NCBI RefSeq assembly: GCF_900129355.1
Contig: NZ_FQVL01000013.1
Location: forward strand, 1-64,000
DNA length: 64,000 nucleotides
DNA from: Seinonella peptonophila
Lineage (GTDB): Bacteria > Bacillota > Bacilli > Thermoactinomycetales > Thermoactinomycetaceae
Direction of reading: 5' to 3'
Shown: positions 25,101 through 33,550 of the stretch, in pieces
Layout: each line of letters starts with the position of its first letter
Position numbering within the stretch: position 1 is the stretch's first letter
Made by a program: the position numbers and the translations under genes
The notes under the pieces: generated by a model
What the model saw: the letters and a program-made list of their open reading frames with translations, nothing else
What the model was told of the DNA's origin: nothing
Databases searched by the model: none

Positions 25101-26816
25101 GTGGATCGAATTACAAAAAGCTTATTGAACGATTATCAAGATCAATTTCAACTTGAAAACTATAAAGAAGATAAACTCTTTGAAATGTTTAGTAGTTATG
25201 CGGTTATCTCTCACTATGCACGTGGAGAATTTGATATTCAAGATGTAGTGACAGGTGGAACGAACGACTCGGGGATTGATGGTTTAGCTTTTATTGCTAG
25301 CGGGCAATTGATTGATTCGGTTGATAAATTAACCAATTTACTGACCAAACAATTTCAAGTTGTTCCCGAGATCAAAATGATCTTTATACAATCAAAAACT
25401 TCACCTAAATTTGATTCTGGTGATATTTTAAAGTTCTGGCATGGTGTTAAGCGTTTTTTAGTTGATGAATCACATACACGTAGAAATAAAGATATAGAGG
25501 AGAAAGCAGAGATTCTCCGTTATATTACAGAGCATCCACTCAACTTTGAGTCTATATCTGTCAAACTTTTTTATGTAACTACTGGTAACTACTATGGAGT
25601 GAAAAGTGAGACTTTAGAAGGCGTAAAGCAAGATATTCATCAAGAAATTCGTGAAATTAATATTACTCGCGATGTTGAGATGAACTTTTTAGGTGCCTTT
25701 GAGATTCAAAAATACTATAAGAAGACAAAACATCGACCTTTTGCAAAGATAAAATTTGAACGTCATGTATTGTTGCCTGAGATAGAAGATATCGAACAAG
25801 CATTTATAGGTTATTTACCACTTGTAGAGTTTAAAAAGCTAATTGTAGATCAAGAGGGAGAGCTGAAAAAGGGAATCTATTATGATAATGTTCGAGATTT
25901 TAAAGGGGAAGTAAATCAAGTTAATCAAGATATAGCCAAGACAATGCGTTCGTCAAAGCCAGATCAATTAGCTGTTCTCAATAATGGCATTACGATTGTC
26001 GCGAAAAAAATTACCCAATCTCGTGATATGTTTCATTTAGAAGATTACCAAATCGTGAATGGCTGTCAAACAAGTCACATGATTTATCATTATTTTGAGG
26101 AAATTGATATCCATAATGTAGGGGTACAAGTGAAATTGATCGTCGCCGAAAATGATCAAGTAACCAACGAAATCATTAAGGCAACAAATAATCAAACTCC
26201 TGTAAAACGAGAGGAATTGTTAGCGCTTTCTGATTACCAAAAGCAGCTAGAGGATTATTATCACTCATTTGAAAGAAGTAGTTTACGACTTTATTATGAG
26301 CGTCGAAGTGATCAATATGCCTTTGATAATGAAATTAAAAAGGTTCGTGTCATCGATATTAAACAGCAGCTTAGAAGCTTTACTGCCATGTTTCTAGAGC
26401 AACCTGAACTGTCAAAACTACGTTTTGAAGATTTAACTAAACAAATATCAGGTAGATACTTTTTAAAGAATCATCAACATATTGTTTACTATACAGCTGC
26501 TTTTGCACTTTATAAATTAGAATATTTCTTTCGTAATCGAAGGATTGATTCGAAATATCGTAAATTTACCTATCATTTGCTTATGATATTAAAGTATGAG
26601 ATTAACCAGGAAGCAAAAAAACCTCGACTCAATTCTTCAGATATGGAGAAGTATTGTAATAACATTATACATACTCTAAATTCTGATCTAGCTTTAAATT
26701 ACTTTCATCGTGCTATTCAGCTTATTGAACAATTGGTACCTGATCTCCATAATAAATCTATTCCTAAAAGTCGAATATTAGCCAAGAATATAAAAAAGGC
26801 TGTTTATAATAGATAA
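25101..26816 (+). CDS. AIPR-family protein with PD-(D/E)xK-like nuclease domain
   Basis: 571 aa. The N-terminal part has a restriction-endonuclease-like core: GGTNDSGIDGLAF with Asp near 60, then IFIQSKTS with Q97-x-K99; a Glu near 28 could complete the site. Residues about 230-480 match the AIPR (abortive infection phage resistance) domain: VLNNGITIVA near 294, YQIVNGCQTSHMIY near 320, ATNNQTPVK near 370. AIPR proteins occur in phage-defence loci. GTG start after AGGAGAG. Third gene of a ParA-unknown-AIPR operon. Predicted to cut nucleic acid on infection. Confidence 0.8.
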   Translation: MDRITKSLLNDYQDQFQLENYKEDKLFEMFSSYAVISHYARGEFDIQDVVTGGTNDSGIDGLAFIASGQLIDSVDKLTNLLTKQFQVVPEIKMIFIQSKTSPKFDSGDILKFWHGVKRFLVDESHTRRNKDIEEKAEILRYITEHPLNFESISVKLFYVTTGNYYGVKSETLEGVKQDIHQEIREINITRDVEMNFLGAFEIQKYYKKTKHRPFAKIKFERHVLLPEIEDIEQAFIGYLPLVEFKKLIVDQEGELKKGIYYDNVRDFKGEVNQVNQDIAKTMRSSKPDQLAVLNNGITIVAKKITQSRDMFHLEDYQIVNGCQTSHMIYHYFEEIDIHNVGVQVKLIVAENDQVTNEIIKATNNQTPVKREELLALSDYQKQLEDYYHSFERSSLRLYYERRSDQYAFDNEIKKVRVIDIKQQLRSFTAMFLEQPELSKLRFEDLTKQISGRYFLKNHQHIVYYTAAFALYKLEYFFRNRRIDSKYRKFTYHLLMILKYEINQEAKKPRLNSSDMEKYCNNIIHTLNSDLALNYFHRAIQLIEQLVPDLHNKSIPKSRILAKNIKKAVYNR

Positions 26817-27108
26817 AACACTAGTTATTCATCCATTGTTTACATTTTCTTAAGGCTGAAATAATCTGATTTTCTTTGGAGAGGGTTTTAAAAGAGTATA
26901 GCAAACAATTGCAATAGCCAGATCACCTATTATCTCGATAACAAACCTTGATTTATGTCATTAATTAGTCTTGTATTACCTTGACTATCTAGCAAATGTT
27001 TATATAATCCATTTTTAACATCAGCTTTAGATTTTGTTTCGAATCTTTTTAGTTTTGTCCTTTATGCTAAATTCAGCATTTAGAATAACAACCATAAAGG
27101 AGCTAAAG

Positions 27109-27513
27109 ATGATGAAAGAAATGGTAATAGAAAAAAATAGAACATTAAATTGGGTAGGCAAGATACATGCTGTGAGTTTATTTGTTGCGGCGTTGGGAAT
27201 TCTCATTTTGTACTTTTCTGGTGTTCCAGGTTTTCCACTTATTCCACCTGGTCCCATAATTCTTGGGATAGCGGGTATTCTAGTCTTTACTTTAGCTAGT
27301 CGATGGAAGTGGATTCCCTTTATTAGTGTACTTGCTGGATTGTTTATATCTTTTGGTACTATTATCGAAGGTTCTATTTGGGGGCGCCTTACTAATATTT
27401 CTGATTTTGCTCCATTTGTAGGAACGCTTATTCAAGGTCTCGGGTTAGTAGTAGCAGTCATTACTGGGTTGATTGTGCTTGCCAAAGCTTTCCGTCCAAT
27501 TGAGACTGTTTAG
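27109..27513 (+). CDS. Small four-segment membrane protein
   Basis: 134 aa. AAAGGAG 6 nt before the ATG decides this start over an upstream TTG. Four hydrophobic segments (AVSLFVAALGILILYF; GPIILGIAGILVFTLA; FISVLAGLFISFGTI; LGLVVAVITGLIVLAKA), Pro/Gly-rich loop FPLIPPGPI between the first two. Unknown function; resembles small integral membrane proteins of Gram-positive bacteria. Own terminator, so a single-gene unit. Confidence 0.6.
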   Translation: MMKEMVIEKNRTLNWVGKIHAVSLFVAALGILILYFSGVPGFPLIPPGPIILGIAGILVFTLASRWKWIPFISVLAGLFISFGTIIEGSIWGRLTNISDFAPFVGTLIQGLGLVVAVITGLIVLAKAFRPIETV

Positions 27514-27532
27514 AGTAATAGCAAATAAAAAG

Positions 27533-27566
27533 ACGATCTTTAAGCATTTGCTTAAGGATCGTTTCA
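27533..27566 (+). terminator. Rho-independent terminator
   Basis: 14-bp stem ACGATCTTTAAGCA/TGCTTAAGGATCGT with a 2-nt nominal loop, then TTCATTT. Confidence 0.75.
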
Positions 27567-27695
27567 TTTAAATGCAGTTGTCAAAATCAATCAATTTACT
27601 AAGTTAGTATGAAAGATAGTGTGAGTTGGTTACATTGAAATGGGGAGAATTCCCGTATGCACATCTTAAAGAAAAATAAATATTAGTAGAAGATT

Positions 27696-28073
27696 CTAAT
27701 CATGGAAACGATACTTCATGGAGATTGTTGAGGTTGTATCATAACTAATAAAGGTGAAATAGTATTTACCTCTAGAAGGAACTTCAAAATAGCAATCTCC
27801 TTTTGATCGAAACGTATAAGCATCTCCTAAACAAGTATCTACTACTTCACCATTGCTCTGAGTTAGCTGGATTTCAAAACTAGCGTCCTTTGTCGCTTGT
27901 TTTGTTAAGCTTAAAACCTTATTTCCTTTATTGATATAGAAATCTTGAGTTTGTGCAAGATCATCGAACTTAACATTTCCCTGAATATAGGTAGCGGCTG
28001 AAGCTGTGTGAAATTGAAAAATAACGAGAAAAGCAAACAAAAAAACCCCACTTATTTTAGCTAAATGTTTCAT
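27696..28073 (-). CDS. Small secreted protein
   Basis: 125 aa. Clear Sec signal peptide (MKHLAKISGVFLFAFLVIF, cleavage near ASA-A at 27). The mature domain of about 98 residues is strand-rich (QGNVKFDD..TQDFYINKGN; FEIQLTQSNGEVV; GKYYFTFISYDTTSTISMKYRF), like a pre-peptidase C-terminal or jelly-roll beta sandwich, with two Cys (about 80 and 92) that could form a disulfide. AGGAGG precedes the ATG. Unknown role; convergent with the membrane gene. Confidence 0.65.
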   Translation of the reverse strand: MKHLAKISGVFLFAFLVIFQFHTASAATYIQGNVKFDDLAQTQDFYINKGNKVLSLTKQATKDASFEIQLTQSNGEVVDTCLGDAYTFRSKGDCYFEVPSRGKYYFTFISYDTTSTISMKYRFHD

Positions 28074-28257
28074 TTACAAAACCTCCTAAATAGTCTATCT
28101 AATTATTCGTATCGTAGTCTGTTTTTTGGGAAATATTTATTTACATGTCTGTTCATAAATATGGGAATAATTAGATATTATAATAATTTATATATAGAAT
28201 TGCCATATTTAAATGGCAGATTCATCAGAAGGATGAGGAAAGCGAATGAGATGGCAC

Positions 28258-28287
28258 GAGCGTGTATCCTAGAAAGGATACACGCTC
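28258..28287. repeat. 13-bp perfect hairpin beside a truncated element
   Basis: GAGCGTGTATCCT, AGAA, AGGATACACGCTC. It lies where the right end of the reversed subfamily B element should be, but does not match the usual right end. No T-run on either side. Confidence 0.6.
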
Positions 28288-28315
28288 ATGCAGACGGAGT
28301 AAATCAATCAAGAAG

Positions 28316-28581
28316 CGCGGCGTACCTGTTACCAGTACGCTAGTTTCGGTTCCATCACTCACTCCTATGGCTTTACCATGCGGGAGAGATTGGTTCGTCG
28401 TTTGAACCTCATACCATCACGTACATAGGAACAAAACCTGCTATAAAGGCAGGATGAGCACCGCTCGTGTGTTCGATTACACAAAAAATGGTTGCTCTTA
28501 GCAATCTCTGAAAGGGATTACCGAGCAACGCCGTCTTTCATCCCACGATTCAAACAGTGGGATGAAAGACGAAAGATTTCT
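28316..28581 (-). mobile_element. Subfamily B element, right end missing
   Basis: On the minus strand it begins after TTAC (plus-strand GTAA at 28582-28585), as in the complete copies, and matches them to the GTACGCCGC block. It then stops, so the omegaRNA-like end is lost or replaced. The internal TTGCTA/-10 region is changed (GTGTAATCGAAC for TATAATCG), so the promoter is probably dead. Confidence 0.75.
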
Positions 28582-28758
28582 GTAAGGTCAAGGGGATGAA
28601 ATAGAGAGCAAATAATCGAAAAATATGAGCAATTGAGTGTAAATATGAATTGAATCGTCCCAATCGAATAAAATTCACATGGTCAGTCGGCGAACCATCC
28701 GAAGTACAAACTAATCAAATTACCAACTGAGAATGAGCGACTTTGGAATAAAGAAAGT

Positions 28759-28851
28759 TTAATGAGCAGTATTCATCCATGCATCAAAAATTTCTTCTGG
28801 GGTCGTCTTGAAATGATAGGTAACAGTTGCTTCGATATTCGACAAAATCAT
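28759..28851 (-). pseudogene. N-terminal scrap of an AHSA1/SRPBCC gene
   Basis: 30 codons reading MILSNIEATVTYHFKTTPEEIFDAWM then a stop. The pattern is the first strand and helix of an AHSA1-type SRPBCC protein. Everything after is gone. A better-preserved AHSA1 pseudogene lies at 29925-30360. Confidence 0.55.
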
Positions 28852-29349
28852 CGACTCCTTGTTCTTGTTCAGATCCCTGCCAAGGGATTTTCAATTTGCC
28901 TGTAAGAACTTCCTAATTAATTTTAGCTTGGAACACCTAATAATATTTAATAATTGTTGTGATATGCTTATGAAAACTTGCTACACATTTTTCCCATCCT
29001 TGAAAGAGGACAATCTTTGAAGAGGTTATTTCCATTGCTTAAGGGCTACCAGGGAACTTTGGTTAAATCTTTCTTTCACATACTAAATAATAAACAATGG
29101 GCTAGTAATAAAAGATGGTTTTTATAATAAACCAGATTTACCCATTATTCTTAACCTATATCATAATTAGTTTTCACAAATGAAGATAAAGTAGAAAACT
29201 CAACTGTTGTGAATTAATCGGCAGCATACTTATAAGTATGCTTGGGTCAGTAGGTCAGCAGTAATAGCTTATAATATTTATATTACCTATGTTTTGAATT
29301 TTTTGATTCCTATATAGAAATAGAGGAATATTTTTCTGTTACATATGAC
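28852..29349. other. Intergenic, possible gene scraps only
   Basis: Just beyond the AHSA1 scrap the minus strand can be read as LTGKLKIPWQGSEQEQGVDDF, perhaps the end of a lost gene. The remainder shows nothing I can support. Confidence 0.4.
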
Positions 29350-29380
29350 TTGAATGTGACGTTACGTCGCGTTGTAAACT
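29350..29380 (+). promoter_or_regulatory. MerR-type promoter/operator
   Basis: TTGAAT, a 19-bp spacer and TAAACT, with the palindrome GACGTTACGTC centred in the spacer. The over-long spacer with a central dyad is the hallmark of MerR-activated promoters. It lies 42 bp before the merR gene, so the gene is probably autoregulated. Confidence 0.7.
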
Positions 29381-29422
29381 ATGGTTACCGGTAGAAAGCT
29401 AGCGCAAAAAGAAGGGATGATC

Positions 29423-29905
29423 ATGAAGCAAAATTGGAAGATAGGAGAATTGGCACGATTAGCAGGATTAACAGTTCGAACTCTACAATATTATGATCAA
29501 ATTGACTTATTTTCACCATCGGGACATTCGGATTCAGGTCGCAGAATCTATACCGAATCAGACCTTATAAGGTTGCAACAAATTTTATCGTTGAAAGAAC
29601 TTGGTTTGTCACTGGAAGAGATTCAAACAGCCTTAAAAGGTGATCAGATCAGCTTATCTGATCTAATATCATTACAAATGAACCGAGTGAAGAAAATTGT
29701 TGAAGTAAACCAGAAACTTTTACGAGAGTTAGAGTATATTGCAGATTTGATGCAAAAAAAGGAACCTCTGACCATTGAAAATTTTACTAAACTATGGTCG
29801 ACGATGCGAATAAGTCATGAGGAATATATGAACAAAAGACGGGAAGACTTGAATCTATATTTTAATCGTTTGAGTGATCTCCTTGAGAAACATACTGATC
29901 TTTAA
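29423..29905 (+). CDS. MerR-family transcriptional regulator
   Basis: 160 aa from the ATG at 29423 (GAAGGG 6 nt upstream). N-terminal winged HTH: WKIGELARLAGLTVRTLQYYDQIDLFSP..RIYTESDLIRLQQILSLKELGLSLEEI, then a dimerisation coiled coil (residues about 75-115) and a short C-terminal helical region without the GyrI-type drug-binding domain. No Cys metal site. The MerR-type promoter upstream and the AHSA1 gene directly downstream suggest it controls that (now broken) gene and perhaps the DHFR-like gene after it. Confidence 0.85.
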   Translation: MKQNWKIGELARLAGLTVRTLQYYDQIDLFSPSGHSDSGRRIYTESDLIRLQQILSLKELGLSLEEIQTALKGDQISLSDLISLQMNRVKKIVEVNQKLLRELEYIADLMQKKEPLTIENFTKLWSTMRISHEEYMNKRREDLNLYFNRLSDLLEKHTDL

Positions 29906-29924
29906 AAGAATGGAGGACTAGATT

Positions 29925-30360
29925 GTGAAGGAACATTCTATTAAACATGATACTTTTTCCAAAGAACGAATCTATCAAACTTTACCATCCCGAGTTTTTG
30001 CTGCATGGTCAGATCCAGCTATTAAAGCAAATTGGTTCGCGAAAGCAGAAGAATTTAACTTTTCTGTGGGTGGACGAGAGATTATTCGAGGTCGTGAGCC
30101 AGGAGGACCGATTTTTTACATCCATTGCCACTTTTCAGGATATTGTGCAAGATGAACGCATCGTTTACACAATGACTATAGACATGGGTGATACACGTAT
30201 CTCGGTTTCTGTGATAACTGTTGAATTTAAATTGGAATAAATTGGTACAAAACTCATTTATACCGAACAATGTGCTTTTTTCGATGGATTAGATTCAATT
30301 GAAGCACATATCCACGGTGCAAATGAATTTTTGGATCAACTAGACAAGGAATTAAAGTAA
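29925..30360 (+). pseudogene. AHSA1/SRPBCC-domain protein, frameshifted
   Basis: GTG start after GGAGG. The first frame gives RVFAAWSDPAIKANWFAKAEEFNFSVGGREIIRGREPGGPIF, a typical AHSA1 domain start. Near 30115 the reading moves to another frame (ATFQDIVQDERIVYTMTIDMG), then an in-frame TAA at 30238 interrupts it before the normal ending FFDGLDSIEAHIHGANEFLDQL. Two lesions, so not a working gene. Family members bind small hydrophobic ligands. It follows merR by 19 bp. Confidence 0.8.
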
Positions 30361-30456
30361 GGGACTATGAACTTAGGTGATGTTGGAGCTACCGCCACAA
30401 GATACAAATGAGGTGAAAAAATTATTGTCTCTGAATTTATAACACTGAATGGTATC

Positions 30457-30990
30457 ATGGAGAATCCAGAATGGACGGTTCCATTCAATACTTCTGAACA
30501 AAATCAACATAAGTTTGAGGAACTCCAATCATGTGATGCGCTTTTATTGGGTCGTAAAACATATCAAGAATTTGCTGCAGCTTGGCCAAAAACGGGCGAA
30601 ACAAATACAGTGAAGAGTCAAGTCCGAGATTTTGAAATTCCTGACGGTTTTGCTGATCGAATGAATAATTATCCCAAATATGTTGTATCAAGGACAAAAA
30701 AACCACAAGATATGAAATGGAACGCAAGTCTCATCCAAGGAGATATCAAGGAAGAAATCTTGAAACTGAAGCAACAACCAGGTCGAAATATTTTAGTTCT
30801 GGGTAGTTGTGAACTAGTTAATATCCTCATGCAATATGACCTTATAGATGAGTATCGGATCATCGTTTTTCCTGTTGTCAAGGGTAGTGGGAAACGTCTG
30901 TTTAAAGATAATATGGAGACCTCTTTAAAACATATCTCAACAAAGTCGTTCTATGTAGAGCTAATTTATCACCCATTAAGAGAAGATTAA
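30457..30990 (+). CDS. DHFR-like / RibD C-terminal-domain reductase, start uncertain
   Basis: 177 aa from the first ATG. LLLGRKTYQEFAAAWP is the nucleotide-binding helix; NILVLGSCELVNILMQYDLIDEYRIIVFPVVKGSGKRLF is the usual ending of this NAD(P)H-reductase-like family. The expected first strand is encoded upstream in the same frame (KIIVSEFITLNGIMENPEW from about 30418) but has no ATG, GTG or TTG: the likely GTG at 30413 after AGGTG is one base out of frame, behind a run of six A. Either a 1-bp deletion broke the start, or a rare ATT start is used. Family relative at 3201-3761. Confidence 0.7.
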   Translation: MENPEWTVPFNTSEQNQHKFEELQSCDALLLGRKTYQEFAAAWPKTGETNTVKSQVRDFEIPDGFADRMNNYPKYVVSRTKKPQDMKWNASLIQGDIKEEILKLKQQPGRNILVLGSCELVNILMQYDLIDEYRIIVFPVVKGSGKRLFKDNMETSLKHISTKSFYVELIYHPLRED

Positions 30991-31107
30991 CAATTAATTC
31001 TACATTCATATCATCTTAATGGCAAATGGCGAGGACATCTATTCGGCATAGAAATTGAATCTTGCAGAAGCGAACTAAGTTATGAATAAAACCTATCATT
31101 ATTTCAG

Positions 31108-31132
31108 CGTGGGCTTATGCTCACGTTATTTT
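31108..31132 (+). terminator. Rho-independent terminator
   Basis: CGTGGGC/GCTCACG stem, TTAT loop, then TTATTTT; about 120 bp after the DHFR-like gene. Confidence 0.7.
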
Positions 31133-31301
31133 GTTTGTTCTGAATGAGTTTGATATGTATTTTGCTTCAAGATGGAAGAGAGTGTATGAAAAATTCAGAG
31201 GAATGCCTGTACCCTTTCTGTATCAGCACACCTTAGAACCAACTGTTTTAAAAACTAACGATTGACCTCTTAGAAGTATAGATGTATATTATAAATTAAT
31301 A

Positions 31302-31341
31302 AAACGATTCAATAATAAAATACATAAAAAATGAATCGTTT
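31302..31341. promoter_or_regulatory. Probable LacI-family operator pair
   Basis: Inverted repeat AAACGATTCA (31302-31311) and TGAATCGTTT (31332-31341), 20 bp apart, directly before the lacI-type gene. The arms are perfect, and CG-centred half sites are usual for this family. Likely autoregulation. Confidence 0.55.
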
Positions 31342-31366
31342 CAATTTTGATAGGAGGTGAGCGATA

Positions 31367-32368
31367 ACGGCAACAATCAAAGATGTAGCAAAACTAGCCG
31401 ATTTATCGGTTGGGACTGTTTCACGCTATTTAAATGGTGTGAAGATTAAAGAGAAGAATCGTATAAAAATTGAACAAGCCATTGCTGAACTTGATTTTAA
31501 ATTTAACCCAATGGCAAGAGGTTTAAGAACGAATAAAACCTATTCAATTGGTGTGTTAATCCCACGTATTTCCGATGTATTTTGTACACAAGTGATTGAA
31601 GGAATCGAGGAAGTCTTAGATCCTCTTAATTACAGTATCGTTGTTTGTAGTTCCAGTGATAGTTTGAAACAACAAGCAGAAAAGCTTAGTTATTTAAAAA
31701 ATAAATTAGTAGATGGCATCATTGTCATGCCTGTGAACTCTCTAGAGCTAGATGTTAAAAACGACACAGAGAGCGAGATTCCAATTGTTTTGGTAGATCG
31801 TTTGGTCAATGGAAGTGAATTAGATGCAGTTGTCTGTGATAATGTGAATGGTTCATATTCAGCCATTGAAATGATCATCAAAAAAGGGCATCGAAAAATT
31901 GGAATCGTTTCCGGTCCAGAAGATATTAGCACGGCAAAGGAACGTTTAACCGGATATTTGAGAGCGCTCAATGATTATAATATCGAAATTAATCCTGAAT
32001 ATATAGTCTACTCGCCTTATACAAAAGATGGCGGAATAGACGCATTTACTCAGTTAATCACTCTGAAAGATCGACCCACTGCTATTTTTACTACCAACTA
32101 TCCAACAACTGTTAATTCGATGAAATGCATGATGGAAAAGGGATTAAAAATCGGTGAAGATATCTCATTGTGTGGTTATGATCAAACTGACTTGTTCCAG
32201 TTATTTGATCCTGCTTTGTCAGTCGTTGTGCAACCATCAAAAGAAATTGGTCAGCAAGCAGCTAAAATTTTGCTAAAGCGGATGAACGGAAATACTGAAA
32301 TGCTTCCTCTCATTCAAAGGCTTAAAACCCATTTGATTACTACTGATTCAGTCAAAACGATCTTTTAA
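31367..32368 (+). CDS. LacI-family repressor of the sugar operon, non-standard start
   Basis: 333 aa. N-terminal HTH ATIKDVAKLADLSVGTVSRYLNG and hinge NPMARGLRTNKTYSIGVLIPRISD, then a periplasmic-binding-fold sugar domain (IVLVDRLVNG; KKGHRKIGIVSGPEDISTA; FTTNYPTTVN; SLCGYDQTDLF). The HTH must be translated, yet the frame has no ATG, GTG or TTG there: after AGGAGG come ATA and ACG, where relatives have ATG. I place the start at ACG 31367. Low-level translation may be intended. Next, 77 bp on, is the binding-protein gene. Confidence 0.8.
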   Translation, partial: TATIKDVAKLADLSVGTVSRYLNGVKIKEKNRIKIEQAIAELDFKFNPMARGLRTNKTYSIGVLIPRISDVFCTQVIEGIEEVLDPLNYSIVVCSSSDSLKQQAEKLSYLKNKLVDGIIVMPVNSLELDVKNDTESEIPIVLVDRLVNGSELDAVVCDNVNGSYSAIEMIIKKGHRKIGIVSGPEDISTAKERLTGYLRALNDYNIEINPEYIVYSPYTKDGGIDAFTQLITLKDRPTAIFTTNYPTTVNSMKCMMEKGLKIGEDISLCGYDQTDLFQLFDPALSVVVQPSKEIGQQAAKILLKRMNGNTEMLPLIQRLKTHLITTDSVKTIF

Positions 32369-32389
32369 TCTGTATCACAATATTGGAAA

Positions 32390-32403
32390 TGTAAGCGCTA
32401 TCT
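32390..32403 (+). promoter_or_regulatory. CcpA cre site
   Basis: TGTAAGCGCTATCT matches the cre consensus TGWNANCGNTNWCA at all but the last base. It lies between the lacI-type gene and the transporter genes, so carbon catabolite repression of the operon is likely. Confidence 0.65.
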
Positions 32404-32445
32404 GAAAACGCTTAATATTTATTCGGATGAAAGAAGGGCTCTAAT

Positions 32446-33363
32446 ATGAAAATATTTTCCAAATTGGGCTTAATTCTCTTAGTGGCATGTATGGCAATTT
32501 TAGGAGCTTGTAGTAATCAGAGCGATGATAAAGAGATAGTTATTGGGGCTTCATTATTGACACAGCAACATCCGTTTTATGTAGAACTAAAGAAAGCGAT
32601 GGAAAAAGAAGCAAAAGCAAAAGGAGTCAAATTAGAGGTAGCGATTGCCAATCAGGATTTAAATAAACAATTGTCTGATATTGAGGATTTTGTCACCAAA
32701 AATGTTGATGCGATTGTTTTGAGTCCTGTTGATTCGAAGGGAGTAGTCGCTGCTATTAATAAAGCAAAGGCTGCAAAAATACCTGTCATTACAGTAGATG
32801 TTCCAGCAGTAGGTGCAACACCAGATGCACATATTGCAACAGATAACTATACCGGAGGAAAAATGGCTGGGGAAGAAATGGCCAAAGCACTGGGAGAGAA
32901 AGGAAACGTAGGTATCATTGATTATCCAACCGTTCAGTCCGTAATCGATCGAGTTAAAGGATTTAAAGATGCGATTTCTAAATACCCCAATATTAAAATC
33001 GTTGCTGTCCAACCTGGTATTACAAGACCTGAGGCTCTAACTGCTGCTCAAAATATGATTCAAGCAAATGGGGATTTAAATGGTATTTTTGGTTTTGGTG
33101 ACGATGCAGCATTAGCGGCTGTAACAGCAATCAAGTCCGCAGGAAAAAGCGGAAAAATACACGTTATTGGGTTTGATGGAATGGATGAAGCTAAAAAAGC
33201 TGTAAAGCAGGATCAGTCTTTTTACTCTGTCATTACCCAACACCCAGACCAAATTGGTCAACAGGGATTGCAAGCTGCTTTGAAAGTGATAAAAGGTGAA
33301 AAAGTAACAAAAGTAATTCCAATTAAACCAGGTGTCTTTTCAAAAGAGGGAGAGAAGAATTAA
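32446..33363 (+). CDS. Sugar ABC transporter substrate-binding lipoprotein (RbsB-type)
   Basis: 305 aa. Lipoprotein signal with lipobox LGAC (Cys 21), then a periplasmic-binding type I fold: KEIVIGASLLTQQHPFYVELKKAMEKEA, IEDFVTKNVDAIVLSPVDSKGV, HIATDNYTGGKMAGEEMAKALG, GIFGFGDDAALAAVTAIKS. Binds a pentose or hexose outside the membrane and passes it to the permease. Closest in type to RbsB/FrcB proteins. AAAGAAGGG site. Confidence 0.85.
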   Translation: MKIFSKLGLILLVACMAILGACSNQSDDKEIVIGASLLTQQHPFYVELKKAMEKEAKAKGVKLEVAIANQDLNKQLSDIEDFVTKNVDAIVLSPVDSKGVVAAINKAKAAKIPVITVDVPAVGATPDAHIATDNYTGGKMAGEEMAKALGEKGNVGIIDYPTVQSVIDRVKGFKDAISKYPNIKIVAVQPGITRPEALTAAQNMIQANGDLNGIFGFGDDAALAAVTAIKSAGKSGKIHVIGFDGMDEAKKAVKQDQSFYSVITQHPDQIGQQGLQAALKVIKGEKVTKVIPIKPGVFSKEGEKN

Positions 33364-33550
33364 TTGATTTTAACCCTACTCAGCAATCATGAGGGGTTTC
33401 TAGGAAGTGAGCGTCAGCAATCCGCTAAAAAAGATTTTGCTTGGCGCTCGTCTTCATTGTTCGACTGGGGGCATTCTCATTTGTATTTTTGTCAAATATT
33501 TATTTCTATCATTCATTTACAAAAGAGGCCTTCCTTTAGGAGATGTGAAT

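Noticed and set aside
33407-33550. N-terminal extension of the sugar ABC ATPase
   Set aside because: Hydrophobic and untypical for the family; ATG 33551 has a better position and ribosome site.
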